Positions 7,486-15,802 are shown, counted from the first letter of the stretch. The stretch: DNA of 64,000 bases from Streptomyces sp. SLBN-118 (GCF_006715635.1 NZ_VFNP01000002.1:2232001-2296000), one strand, 5' to 3'. The notes: generated by a model from the sequence alone, not told the origin. Numbers and translations: made by a program.

Positions 7486-8643
7486 TCAGGCCGCGGCCGC
7501 CGCCCCCACCACCGCTTGCGCCAGCCGGTCGTTCTCCGCGGCTCCGCCACCCGGCGGGTAGGCGAAGCGCCGGCGCACATAGCCGTAGGCGACCTGGGAT
7601 GCCGGGTCGGCGAAGCCCATCCCGCCCGCCGCACCGCTGTGCCCGAAGGCGTCCGGGGCGAGGAAGGGATACCGCACGCCCATCGCCTCGAAGCCGAGAC
7701 CGAAGTGGTCCACATCGCCGGTGACCACATCCGTGCCCGCGGTGTGAAGGCGGCCGAATTCCGCGATCGTGTCGGGCTTCAGCAGGGGTGCCCGTCCGCC
7801 GGTCTCGCTGATCGCCGCCGCGTACATCCCCGCGACACCGCGCGCGTTGCCGACCCCGCCCCCCGACGCCTGGCCCAGTACGCGCGCGTCCCGCCTGTTG
7901 GCGAAGCGCACCAGGTCCGTGGGCGGCTTGGCGTGGGCGTTGAAGGCGATACCCATCAGGCTGTCGCGCGCCGGTGCGTTGGCCACGAGATCGGCGAGCT
8001 GCTCGCGCGTGGGCTCCATCGGCTGGACGTCGAGCCAGCGCGCCTCGAGCGGTTCGGGCAGGCCGAGGTAGAAGTCGAGACCGTACGGAACCCTGATCCG
8101 CTCCTCGAAGAGCTCCTGGATCGACTGTCCCGTGACCCGGCGCACCACCTCACCGGTGAGGGCGGCGATGACCAGGGCGTGATAGCCGTACGCCGTGCCC
8201 GGCTCCCAGAACGGGCGCTGGCCCGCCAGCCGTTCGGCGATCAGCCGGTCGTCGGCGAGCTCCGCCTTGCTGAAACCCCCGTCCGCGCCGATCACCCCGG
8301 ACTGGTGCGTGAGCAGCTGTCGCAGCGTGAGTGCGCTTTTGCCCTCCGCCGCGAACTCCGGCCAGTAGTAAGCGACTTCGCGGTCCAGCTCGAGCGCGCC
8401 CTCCTGTACCAGCAGCGCCACGATCAGATGGGCCGCGCCCTTGGTGACGGAGTAGACGGCGGTGAGCGAGTCGCCCTCCATGTCCTGACCGGCCCACAGA
8501 TCGACGACCAGCCTCCCGCCGACACAGACCGCGAGCTGCGCCCCCGAGGTGGTGATCCCCTCGTCGAGTACGGCGGCGAATTCCTCCCGTACGACCTCGA
8601 AGCCCTCGGCCACGGTCCCCTGCACGCCGGCTTCGGCGCTCAT
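7486..8643 (-). CDS. Serine hydrolase of the beta-lactamase/EstB class
   Basis: 385 aa. The start ATG (8643) has GGGGAGGATGC just upstream. The class C/EstB nucleophile motif SVTK sits near residue 66, the Tyr motif is YGYH in place of YxN, and HSGAAGG is the third motif, matching esterase EstB and LACTB-like hydrolases rather than true beta-lactamases. There is no signal peptide, so it should be cytosolic. It probably hydrolyses short-chain esters or amides. It stands alone between DUF2277 and the ArsR gene. Confidence 0.87.
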   Translation of the reverse strand: MSAEAGVQGTVAEGFEVVREEFAAVLDEGITTSGAQLAVCVGGRLVVDLWAGQDMEGDSLTAVYSVTKGAAHLIVALLVQEGALELDREVAYYWPEFAAEGKSALTLRQLLTHQSGVIGADGGFSKAELADDRLIAERLAGQRPFWEPGTAYGYHALVIAALTGEVVRRVTGQSIQELFEERIRVPYGLDFYLGLPEPLEARWLDVQPMEPTREQLADLVANAPARDSLMGIAFNAHAKPPTDLVRFANRRDARVLGQASGGGVGNARGVAGMYAAAISETGGRAPLLKPDTIAEFGRLHTAGTDVVTGDVDHFGLGFEAMGVRYPFLAPDAFGHSGAAGGMGFADPASQVAYGYVRRRFAYPPGGGAAENDRLAQAVVGAAAAA

Positions 8644-8942
8644 GCATCCTCCCCAGTCCGCTGCACGTTCCGCGCATCGCCCGCAACATACGTCACACCG
8701 CCTGCCGCGTCCGGCAGTTCACGACCCCGGACCGGTGCACCGGCGGTCACGGTCGCGCCGGGGCCGTACCCGCGGTAGCCGATCACGACCACGATGGTCG
8801 CGACGACGAGTGGGTGCCGGTACCAGCGCCGGTGCCGGTGCCGGTGAAGAGCACGAGGGTAGCGCCGCGACGAGGCTTGACAGCGGGCCACCCCAGGCGC
8901 ATGCTCAACCTATCGGTTAAACAACTAGATGGTTGATTACAG
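8644..8942. other. Intergenic region with GGTGCC microrepeats
   Basis: About 300 bases without a convincing gene. Bases 8813-8848 are built from repeated GGTGCC/GGTACC units, a low-complexity patch. The right end holds the AT-rich promoter and operator of the ArsR gene. An 83-codon minus-strand frame crosses it but has simple His/Arg content dictated by the repeats. Confidence 0.5.
8920..8934 (+). promoter_or_regulatory. Candidate ArsR-family operator
   Basis: AACAACTAGATGGTT is an imperfect palindrome centred on CTAG, in the only AT-rich spot of this region and 8 bases before the ArsR start codon. No Shine-Dalgarno separates it from the ATG, so the mRNA may be leaderless and the operator may cover the promoter. 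The assignment to autoregulation is inference from position. Confidence 0.45.
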
Positions 8943-9296
8943 ATGCCAGACGACCCGCTCAGCACCACCTTCGGCGCCCTCGCCGACCCGACCCGCCGCG
9001 CCATCCTGGCGCGCCTCGCGGACGGAGCGGCGACGGTCAACGAGCTGGCCGAGCCGTTCGACATCAGCCTGCAGGCCATCTCCAAGCACCTGAAGGTGCT
9101 CGAACGCGCCGGCCTGATCACGAGGGGCCGCGACGCCCAGTACCGGCCCTGCCATCTGCGGGCCGGCCCGCTCAAGGACGTCACCGCGTGGCTGGAGCGC
9201 TACCGCAGCTTCTGGGAGGAGAGTTTCGGCCAGCTCGACGAGTACCTGATCGAACTTCAGGAAAGGCAGCGGAACAATGACATCGAAAGCCAGTGA
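8943..9296 (+). CDS. ArsR-family transcriptional regulator (SRPBCC partner)
   Basis: 117 aa. A winged helix begins almost at residue 1: FGALADPTRRAILARLADG, then the recognition helix ISLQAISKHLKVLERAGLI and the wing GRDAQYRPCHL. The C-terminal half (WLERYRSFWEESFGQLDEYL) is the conserved tail of the ArsR subgroup that pairs with AHSA1/SRPBCC proteins. No metal-binding CxC motif is visible, so the ligand is not a classical metal. The last 20 bases overlap the next gene, so the two are translationally coupled. Confidence 0.9.
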   Translation: MPDDPLSTTFGALADPTRRAILARLADGAATVNELAEPFDISLQAISKHLKVLERAGLITRGRDAQYRPCHLRAGPLKDVTAWLERYRSFWEESFGQLDEYLIELQERQRNNDIESQ

Positions 9297-9765
9297 GCAC
9301 CCGACGACGCTGACCACCCCGTCGGACCGGGAGCTTGTCATCACCCGCGTCTTCGACGCCCCGCGCAGCCTCGTCTTCGAGGCCTGGACCAAGCCCGAAC
9401 ATGTCCGCCAGTGGTACGGACTGCGCTCGCTGACGACATTCGTCTGCGAGATCGACTTCCGCCCGGGCGGCGCGTGGCGCTGGGGCCAGAGGGGACCCGA
9501 CGGAAGCGAGGTCGTGTTCTCGGGCGAGTACAAGGAGATCGTGCCGCCGGAGCGCATCGTCTACACGGAAGTCTTCGAACAGATGCCGGGCCCCGTCGTC
9601 CTGACCACCCTCTCCTTCGACGAGGAGGACGGCCGGACGACCCTGACCAGCCGCTCGGTCTGGCCCTCGGCGGAGATCCTCGCCGGAGCGATCGCCATGG
9701 GCATGGAGGCGGGAGTCGTCGAGCAGTACGAACGCCTCGACGAGCACCTGCGGACGATGACCTGA
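9277..9765 (+). CDS. SRPBCC/AHSA1-domain protein
   Basis: 162 aa, ATG 9277 inside the end of the ArsR gene with AGGAAAGG upstream. The Bet v1-like fold is evident: ITRVFDAPRSLVFEAWTKPEHVRQWYG opens the first strand and helix, FRPGGAWRW and FSGEYKEIVPPERIVYT follow, and a long C-terminal helix ends the protein. Such proteins bind hydrophobic ligands; in this ArsR-coupled arrangement they are of unknown substrate. The two genes form a small self-regulated operon. Confidence 0.9.
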   Translation: MTSKASEHPTTLTTPSDRELVITRVFDAPRSLVFEAWTKPEHVRQWYGLRSLTTFVCEIDFRPGGAWRWGQRGPDGSEVVFSGEYKEIVPPERIVYTEVFEQMPGPVVLTTLSFDEEDGRTTLTSRSVWPSAEILAGAIAMGMEAGVVEQYERLDEHLRTMT

Positions 9766-9839
9766 AAGGCGGCGGGGGCAGGTGCGGAGGGCGCAGGCCT
9801 CCAGCCGTGATCCGCTGGAGACCTGCCCTCTGACGAGTG

Positions 9840-10190
9840 TCAGGATGGCGAGGATCCGTCCAGCAGCCGCGTGCGCAGCCGCGAGATCAACGGTTCGTCG
9901 ACGCCGAGGTGCTTCACCGCGTAGGCGGGCCGAGCCGCTCAGCCTGCTCGTGAACTCCCGGCGGACGCCATGTTCGTCGAAGACGCCGACCCTGGGGCGT
10001 ACCCGGGTCCGTCCTCATGAGCGGTGAGCTCATGACGCAACACCATCACGCCGGTACGGATCCCGGACCGCCGCATCCGCACCAGGGTGCGGAGCTCCGA
10101 CAGGCCCCTGCCGACCGCGAACGGGCCCGCGAGGACGAAAAAGACCTGACCGAGCCGGGGTCCTCCTGCAGCTCCTACGGCGCGCCGCAA
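9840..10190 (-). pseudogene. Decayed DUF3592-like membrane protein gene
   Basis: Reading leftward from 10190, codons give FFVLAGPFAVGRGLSELRTL, then MRRSGIRTGVMVLRHEL, which resembles the start of DUF3592 proteins (one membrane helix plus a beta domain). At about 9990 the sense continues in another frame as FDEHGVRREFTSRLSGS, the usual DUF3592 strand, so a frameshift interrupts it. Further left the family pattern fades, and a third frame reads YAVKHLGVDEPLISRLRTRL to a stop near 9850, possibly from another lost gene. The 495-base gap 9766-10260 holds nothing else I can support. Confidence 0.4.
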
Positions 10191-10216
10191 ACCGGAGCAA
10201 ATGCTAGACTCAATCT

Positions 10217-10242
10217 AAGTAAGAATGAATCTACGTTTACTT
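10217..10242. promoter_or_regulatory. Inverted repeat in the promoter of the AAA ATPase gene
   Basis: AAGTAA (10217-10222) and TTACTT (10237-10242) form a perfect 6-bp inverted repeat with a 14-base spacer in an AT-rich island 19 bases before the ATPase ATG. It is a likely regulator-binding or promoter element; the binding protein is unknown. Confidence 0.4.
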
Positions 10243-10260
10243 GCTGCTACGGAGGCGGTC

Positions 10261-11700
10261 ATGGAGTTCCGGGGCCGGGCTGCGGATCTGGACGCACTGA
10301 GACAGCAACTGAGTGAGATCGCAGCCGGCCGCTCGGCCACGCGCGGCCGAGCCGTGATCATGACGGGACGGCGACGCGTGGGGAAGTCACGCCTGGTCCA
10401 GGAATTCTGTGACCGGTCGGAGGTTCCGTACGTTGTTTTCCAGGCCACGCGGGGCCGCAATCCGGTCGCCGAGCGGTCGGACTTCACCGCAGCGATTGCG
10501 CAGTCGCCGCTGCCGGGGGCTGAGCTCGTCTCCGGTTTGCAGGCAGGAGACTGGAACCAGGCTCTGCGGTCGCTGGCTATGGCAGTTCCGGACGACCGGC
10601 CGAGCATTGCCGTCATCGACGAGGTCCCCTGGCTGGTCGAGCAGGACCAGGAGTTCGAGGGCGCTCTCCAGACCGTATGGGACCGGCACCTTTCCTCCAA
10701 GCCCGTACTGCTGATGCTGGTCGGCAGCGACATGTCGGTGATGGAGGCGTTGCAGTCGTATGGGCGTCCGTTCTTCGGACGGGCGGCGAAGATGACCGTT
10801 CAGCCGCTGCACCTGGCCGACGTGCAGGCCATGACTGACCTGGACGCGGCAGAGGCAGTGGACGCGCTGCTGATTACCGGTGGCTTCCCTGAGATCGTGC
10901 AAGCGTGGCGGCCGGGCATGGGCCGACTGGATTTCCTGCGGGAGTCGGCGGCCAATCCGCTGTCGCCGCTGCTGGTGGCAGGAGAGCTCACGCTGCTTGG
11001 CGAGTTCCCCGAGGCCTCGTACGCCCGGGCGGTGCTGGAAGCGGTGGGCAGTGGTGAGCGCACGTTCAGCACCATTGCAGCCAGGGCCGGAGGCGCCAGC
11101 GCGCTGCCCTCCGGCACACTTTCACCGCTGCTGAACATGCTGCAGGCCAAGCGGGTGCTGGCCACCGACCTGCCACTGTCGAACAAGCCCGACACCAAGA
11201 ACAAGCGCTATCGCATCGCCGACCCCTACCTGCGGTTCTGGCTGGCGTTCCTGCAGCGTGCCATCCCACTCATCGAGCGGGGACGGGGCGATGTGGCGCT
11301 GGAGCGCATCGAGCGGTCGTGGCCGACCTGGCGTGGACGCGCGGTCGAGCCGGTGATCCGTGAATCTCTGATGCGGCTGCTGCCCGATGACATCTGGCCG
11401 GAGACGGAAGCGGTGGGAGGCTGGTGGAACCGGCAGAACAGACCCGAGATCGACTTGGTCGGTGCCGACCGTGAGCCGGTCGCCAGGAAGATCCACTTCA
11501 TCGGCTCGGTGAAGTGGCTGGAGAGCCATCCTTTCGGTCGCCGGGAGTACGACGCCTTGGTGCGCGACGTGCTCGCCGTCCCGGGCAGCGAGCCGGACAC
11601 CGCGCTCGTCGCGGTGTCCCGCTGTGGCGTGGCCGACGGTTTGCCGCTCGCCGCGCACTGGGGACCGGAGGACCTCGTACGGGCCTGGCAGCGCCGGTAG
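10261..11700 (+). CDS. AAA+ ATPase with C-terminal DUF234 domain
   Basis: 479 aa. I chose ATG 10261 (MEFRGRAADL) because GGAGG lies 6-10 bases upstream; an ATG at 10225 has none. Walker A is GRRRVGKS (36-43) and Walker B is IAVIDE (116-121), followed by a sensor-like LVGSD. The C-terminal DUF234 region (YLRFWLAFL, VIRESLMRLLP, WWNRQNRPEIDLV) resembles a PD-(D/E)xK-like fold, with the E-D pair in PEIDLV and a K in IHFIGSVKWL. The family is mainly archaeal and patchy in bacteria, and its function is unknown. Codon use is a little less GC-extreme than in neighbours, consistent with transfer. Confidence 0.82.
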   Translation: MEFRGRAADLDALRQQLSEIAAGRSATRGRAVIMTGRRRVGKSRLVQEFCDRSEVPYVVFQATRGRNPVAERSDFTAAIAQSPLPGAELVSGLQAGDWNQALRSLAMAVPDDRPSIAVIDEVPWLVEQDQEFEGALQTVWDRHLSSKPVLLMLVGSDMSVMEALQSYGRPFFGRAAKMTVQPLHLADVQAMTDLDAAEAVDALLITGGFPEIVQAWRPGMGRLDFLRESAANPLSPLLVAGELTLLGEFPEASYARAVLEAVGSGERTFSTIAARAGGASALPSGTLSPLLNMLQAKRVLATDLPLSNKPDTKNKRYRIADPYLRFWLAFLQRAIPLIERGRGDVALERIERSWPTWRGRAVEPVIRESLMRLLPDDIWPETEAVGGWWNRQNRPEIDLVGADREPVARKIHFIGSVKWLESHPFGRREYDALVRDVLAVPGSEPDTALVAVSRCGVADGLPLAAHWGPEDLVRAWQRR

Positions 11701-11835
11701 CCGCAGGCACCGCAGACGGGGTGGCGCGCACCGACCTCGTACTGCAACCGCGTTTGTGTCAATGGGGCGATACAGCCACTTTCCAACCAGTTCGCCAGGG
11801 AGGGGCAGGTGGCTTTGAACCGGTATCGTCCTCCG

Positions 11836-11866
11836 TTGCACCGCAGGTCCCCCGGGTCCCTATACT
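11836..11866 (+). promoter_or_regulatory. Leaderless promoter of matA
   Basis: TATACT at 11861-11866 is a near-consensus -10 box, 8 bases before the matA ATG, with TTGCAC at 11836-11841 (19-base spacer) as -35. There is no Shine-Dalgarno between them, so the transcript should start at or next to the ATG. Confidence 0.6.
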
Positions 11867-11874
11867 CTGCGCCC

Positions 11875-12801
11875 ATGTCCTGGCAGCCTCAACACGGCAA
11901 CGGCGCGTACGACGCAGGCGGCACCAATGGCGTGTACCACGCGGAACAAGCGAATCTCGCGGACGGCGCCCTTGGCGTGTACGCCGGAAACGGCGCCTAT
12001 CAGGACTGTGGCGACACCCAGGGCCTCCCGCTCGTGGCTCCCCTGTACGGCGACAGCCCCCCGGCTTATGACGGATACGTCTATCCGGCGGCCGGGCATG
12101 GGTGGCAAGAGTCGGCGACGACCGGCCAGGGGGTTTCGCCCGGCGAGGCTTTCGGCCGTCCCCCAGAGGCGTACGACCGTCACGATGCGTACGGTGGCGG
12201 CCACGACACCCAGGAGGGGGGCTTCGGACCCCATGAGACCGACCGTGGGACCTACGGCTTCGAGCACGACCACATATATCGAGACGCCGGACACGCCCAC
12301 GGCGCCAACAACGGCCAGGTCGACGCAGGGCAGGCTGATGGCTCGGTCTTCGTCGATGCATCGGGCCGCCGCAGTCGGCTGATCCGCCGCGCGGCCCTCG
12401 GTGTCGCGGCGGTCTGTGTTGTCTTCATAGCCGTCGTGATCGCAGGATTCTTCAGTCCGGTGCCGTCCGGCGGCGTGCTGCCCTGGAGCCAGAAACAGGA
12501 GCCGGAACGGGAGCAGGGACAGAAGCAGGAGGGCTCGACGACGGCCACGGGCCAGCCCGGCTCGACCGACCGGCCCACCGGTGGCCCTTCCGCCACGCCC
12601 GGGGAGTCAGCGGCCCCCAACCCCTCGCTCTCGGTGAGCGCCACCAAGACTGACGGCGCGACCACGGCCGCCCCCACCAAGGCGCCTACGACCACGGCCG
12701 CCCCCACCACAAGCGCGCCGGGCCAGGGGAACTCCGGCGACCACCCCGGCGGCGGCCAGGGATCGACCAGCGGCCAGGGATCGACCAGGGGACCTAAGTG
12801 A
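11875..12801 (+). CDS. matA: MatA-like single-pass membrane protein
   Basis: 308 aa, ATG 11875 set by the promoter just upstream. Residues 1-160 are low-complexity, rich in Gly, Tyr, Asp and His; a basic SRLIRRA stretch precedes one membrane helix (about 172-194), and the outer part is a long Thr/Pro/Ala/Gly-rich wall-spanning tail. In Streptomyces the matAB pair makes poly-beta-1,6-N-acetylglucosamine that glues hyphae into pellets; MatA is the small membrane partner of the synthase MatB. I assign matA from adjacency to matB and topology, not from strong motifs. Its stop (TGA) overlaps a GTG that starts a 29-codon frame (GTGA). Confidence 0.6.
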   Translation: MSWQPQHGNGAYDAGGTNGVYHAEQANLADGALGVYAGNGAYQDCGDTQGLPLVAPLYGDSPPAYDGYVYPAAGHGWQESATTGQGVSPGEAFGRPPEAYDRHDAYGGGHDTQEGGFGPHETDRGTYGFEHDHIYRDAGHAHGANNGQVDAGQADGSVFVDASGRRSRLIRRAALGVAAVCVVFIAVVIAGFFSPVPSGGVLPWSQKQEPEREQGQKQEGSTTATGQPGSTDRPTGGPSATPGESAAPNPSLSVSATKTDGATTAAPTKAPTTTAAPTTSAPGQGNSGDHPGGGQGSTSGQGSTRGPK

Positions 12802-12887
12802 GTCAGGCACAGCGCGACACCGGAACGAACCGCTCCGCCGGCAGCAGCCGTTCCCCCCGCCCCAGACGCTCGGCACGGCTGCGGTGA
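12798..12887 (+). CDS. 29-codon coupling ORF or displaced start of matB
   Basis: GTG 12798 overlaps the matA stop as GTGA and has AGGGGAC at the right distance, the best ribosome-binding site of the locus. It encodes 29 residues, Ser/Arg-rich (begins MSQAQRDTG), and its TGA in turn overlaps the GTG of matB, again as GTGA. Either it is a short translational coupler, or it is the true N-terminus of MatB separated by a one-base frameshift. The basic composition would suit the cytosolic tail before the first MatB membrane helix. Confidence 0.45.
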   Translation: MSQAQRDTGTNRSAGSSRSPRPRRSARLR

Positions 12888-14986
12888 CCCGCTCATCGCA
12901 GACGGCGCCGCCTGCCAGAACCAACCGGCACGCCCTGCGGCGCGACCCCCGCGCCCACTGGCTGCTGCTTGTGCTCACTCTGGCAGTCGCCGCCACCGCG
13001 CTGCTGTTCAGCGGTTACGGTCGGCACGAGATAGCCCCCACCGCCGCCGCGCATCACTGCACCGCCGCCGCCCCCGCGGCGATACGCACGGGCGGCCCCG
13101 TGCTCAGCGAGGCCGGCGGAAAGCCGAACAGCGCGCGCCTGCCCGCCGGGAGGGTCGCCCTGACCTACGACGGCGGCCCTGATCCCACTTGGACTCCGCC
13201 CCTGCTCGACGTCCTGAAGAAGCATCACGCCAAGGCGACGTTCTTCCTGTCCGGCTCCCAGGTGGCTGCCCACCCGGACCTGGTGCGCAGGATCCACGGC
13301 GAGGGCCACGAGATCGGCTCGCACACCTACACTGACGCCAACCTCGCACAGGTCTCGGCGCCCCGCGCGCGGTTCGAACTCGCCATCACCCAGAACACCC
13401 TCGCCGGCGCCGTCGGCCTCGGTACCCGCCTGGTGAGGCTGCCGCATACCGGGGACATCGCGTCCATGTGCGCCGACCAGTGGGCGGCCGGGCGGCGCGC
13501 GATCGACGACGGCTACATCCTGGTTGCCGCCGACGCCGCCGACCGGAGCACGAAGCAGGGTGCGATCCGCCAGTTCGCCGGCTCGCAGGAGGCCGTCGAC
13601 GCCACTGAGAAACTCTTGGCGTCCGCGCCGCACGGCGCGCGGTTCACGACGGTCGGAGCGGCGCTCCGGATGAACGGTGCCAGCTACCCCGTCTCGGAGA
13701 CCACCGAGGCGAAGGGCACGGCCGTCCTGTGGGCGCAGACCCTGTCCCGCGGCTTCGCCGACTCCATGACCTGGTTGCTGGTGGCCGCGGGTGCAATCTC
13801 CGTGGGGCGCCTCGTGCTGTTGTTCACAGTCGCCCGCGTGCATGTGCGCCGCACCCGCCGGAAAAGGCGCCGCGGCAAGCGGCTGCCACCGGTCAACGAC
13901 CCGGTCACCGTGATCGTGCCCGCGTACAACGAGGAGGCAGGCATCGAGGCGACCCTGCGCTCGCTGCTCGCCTCCACGCATCCGTACATCCAGGTCATCG
14001 TGGTCGACGACGGATCGAGCGACCGCACCTTCGAAATTGCCGAGTGGGTGCGGCAGGGGGATCCACGCGTAATGGTGGTGCGCCAGCCCAACGCAGGGAA
14101 GGCGGCTGCTCTCAACACCGGTCTCTCCTGGGCACACTTCGACATCGTGGTGATGATCGACGGTGACACGGTCTTCGAGTCGGAGGCGATCCGCAACCTG
14201 ATCCAGCCGCTCGCCGATCCGCGCGTCGGTGCGGTCAGCGGCAACACGAAGGTCGGCAACCGGCAGGGCGTACTGGGCCGTTGGCAGCACCTCGAGTACG
14301 TCGTCGGCTTCAACCTCGACCGCCGCATGTTCGACGTGCTCGAATGCATGCCAACCGTGCCGGGAGCGATCGGCGCGTTCCGTCGGCAGGCCCTGACGGA
14401 CGTCGGCGGGGTCAGCGAGGACACCCTTGCCGAGGACACCGATCTGACGATGGCACTGTGCCGCCTGGGCTGGCGGGTCGTGTACGAGGAGTCGGCGATC
14501 GCCTGGACGGAGGCGCCGTCCACCGTCCGACAGCTATGGAAGCAGCGCTACCGCTGGTGTTACGGCACCCTCCAGGCGATGTGGAAGCACCGCAGGTCGC
14601 TGTTCGAGACGGGGTCGGCGGGCAAGTTCGGCCGCCGCGGACTGACCTATCTCGCCGTCTTTCAGACGCTGTTGCCATTGCTCGCCCCGCTCGTTGACGT
14701 GTTCGCTGTGTACGGACTGCTGTTCCAGAGCGCCGCCCAGGCCGGGGCCGTGTGGCTCGGCTTCACGGCCGTGCAGGTGTTCAGCGCTCTCTACGCGCTC
14801 CGCCTGGACAAGGAGAAGTTCGAACCGCTGTGGACGCTGCCGCTGCAGATCTTCGTCTACCGGCAGCTGATGTACCTGGTGGTGGTGCAGTCGGTCGTCA
14901 CGGCACTGCTGGGCAGCAGGCTGCGCTGGCACCGGATGCAGCGCACCGGTTCGGCCACGGACACGCTGCAGCGGCAGCCGGCGTGA
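12884..14986 (+). CDS. matB: MatB-like bifunctional NodB-domain/GT2 polysaccharide synthase
   Basis: 700 aa from GTG 12884, which has no Shine-Dalgarno of its own (see the 29-codon frame before it). A membrane helix at about 26-43 is followed by an extracellular NodB (CE4) domain at about 88-265. Another helix at about 296-316 leads to a GT2 synthase (340-570) with VDDGSSD (374-380), DGD (426-428), EDTD (517-520) and QRYRW (554-558), then further helices. The GT2 part has every catalytic element and resembles PgaC-type poly-N-acetylglucosamine synthases. The NodB part looks inactive: TYDGG replaces TFDDG (second Asp is Gly98), HTYTD replaces HSxxH (Asp151), and RLPH replaces RPPY. The product is expected outside the membrane as an adhesive glucan. 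Confidence 0.78.
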   Translation: MTRSSQTAPPARTNRHALRRDPRAHWLLLVLTLAVAATALLFSGYGRHEIAPTAAAHHCTAAAPAAIRTGGPVLSEAGGKPNSARLPAGRVALTYDGGPDPTWTPPLLDVLKKHHAKATFFLSGSQVAAHPDLVRRIHGEGHEIGSHTYTDANLAQVSAPRARFELAITQNTLAGAVGLGTRLVRLPHTGDIASMCADQWAAGRRAIDDGYILVAADAADRSTKQGAIRQFAGSQEAVDATEKLLASAPHGARFTTVGAALRMNGASYPVSETTEAKGTAVLWAQTLSRGFADSMTWLLVAAGAISVGRLVLLFTVARVHVRRTRRKRRRGKRLPPVNDPVTVIVPAYNEEAGIEATLRSLLASTHPYIQVIVVDDGSSDRTFEIAEWVRQGDPRVMVVRQPNAGKAAALNTGLSWAHFDIVVMIDGDTVFESEAIRNLIQPLADPRVGAVSGNTKVGNRQGVLGRWQHLEYVVGFNLDRRMFDVLECMPTVPGAIGAFRRQALTDVGGVSEDTLAEDTDLTMALCRLGWRVVYEESAIAWTEAPSTVRQLWKQRYRWCYGTLQAMWKHRRSLFETGSAGKFGRRGLTYLAVFQTLLPLLAPLVDVFAVYGLLFQSAAQAGAVWLGFTAVQVFSALYALRLDKEKFEPLWTLPLQIFVYRQLMYLVVVQSVVTALLGSRLRWHRMQRTGSATDTLQRQPA

Positions 14987-15125
14987 GGTTGTACGGCCGG
15001 ACGCCTCCAGGACGTCGCAGGCCGCGCGAACGGCAGCTCACGGTCCTTCTGGCACGGATGCGGCACGCGACAACTTCGCCACCCGAAGCCGGGCAACAGA
15101 GGGGCCCCTTGCATCCCCCAATTCA

Positions 15126-15710
15126 TCAGGATCGGATAGGACGCAGGCAGGAGGCGACGACCAAAAAGGGCCACAGAGACTGAGCGGACGTCAGGACACG
15201 TTCAGCGATACCGGCAGCGCCGTGACCATGCAGTTCGATCAAGAACCATGCTGCGCCCACCCACATCAGCGCACTCACCACGATCGACACCGCGGGCCGG
15301 AGCCCCCACGGTGCAACTCCACTGCGATCCGCGGCCAGCACTGGCCACAGTGCCAGGAGAGCGAACCCGACCGCGACCACTGCGCCGTGTTCCAGGGAAC
15401 CCCCGCTCCTCGGCACGGGGAGCAGCGCGAGCACAATCGCCGACACTCCACCAGCACCCAGCGCCACACGTCCGGCGAGCGCAGCTGGGCGCAGTCCACA
15501 AGCTGTGAGCAGGTGACAGATCCCCAGGGCGCCCAACGCCCCCTTCATCACCCAATAGCCGGGAACACCGTCGGCCGCCAAAACGCTGATCGTTTGAGTG
15601 ACGGGCTCATAGCCGCGCCCCCGGAGCAGCGCCGCGACCAGCCAGCCACCGACCAACAGGAGAGGCGCAGACCCCGACGAAAGCAGGGCCCACCAAGACA
15701 CAGGTCGCAC
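15126..15710 (-). CDS. DUF998-family membrane protein
   Basis: 194 aa from GTG 15710, chosen because TACGGT (15717-15722) lies 6 bases upstream as a leaderless -10; the frame is open further up only because it crosses a tRNA. Six hydrophobic segments are visible. The conserved DUF998 start (a Trp-rich first helix, then GYEPVTQTISVLAADG) is clear; family members carry about six helices and a loop with conserved Ser/Asp, and their role is unknown. It lies between matB (convergent) and the tRNA-Val relic. Confidence 0.72.
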   Translation of the reverse strand: MRPVSWWALLSSGSAPLLLVGGWLVAALLRGRGYEPVTQTISVLAADGVPGYWVMKGALGALGICHLLTACGLRPAALAGRVALGAGGVSAIVLALLPVPRSGGSLEHGAVVAVGFALLALWPVLAADRSGVAPWGLRPAVSIVVSALMWVGAAWFLIELHGHGAAGIAERVLTSAQSLWPFLVVASCLRPIRS

Positions 15711-15716
15711 CAGGAG

Positions 15717-15722
15717 ACCGTA
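15717..15722 (-). promoter_or_regulatory. Leaderless -10 box of the DUF998 gene
   Basis: TACGGT on the minus strand, 6 bases before the GTG start, with no Shine-Dalgarno between. Confidence 0.35.
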
Positions 15723-15749
15723 AGACTCCCGTTGTGGCGCAGGGCGCCG

Positions 15750-15775
15750 CGAACCGCCGACCTTTGATTTGTAAG
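15750..15775 (-). repeat. Partial tRNA-Val copy (att-like relic)
   Basis: These 26 bases match 15876-15901 inside tRNA-Val(TAC) at 23 positions. They cover the anticodon loop (CTTACAA), the 3' anticodon stem and the T-arm start (GTCGGCGGTTCG). The sequence then degrades to GCGCCC, so no cloverleaf forms. Integrative elements that use tRNA 3' halves as attB leave this kind of duplication. Confidence 0.6.
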
Positions 15776-15802
15776 TTTGCCTGCCTCGGATGAAGTTCCC
15801 GG

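Noticed and set aside
8640..8891. An 83-codon frame overlapping the serine hydrolase start as ATGA
   Set aside because: The overlap looks like coupling, but the frame has no Shine-Dalgarno, its His/Arg run comes from the GGTGCC repeats, and the serine hydrolase has its own good binding site.
9782..10027. An 81-codon plus-strand frame after the SRPBCC gene
   Set aside because: Arg/Ala/Ser-rich shadow reading; the minus strand there shows protein-family sense (DUF3592).
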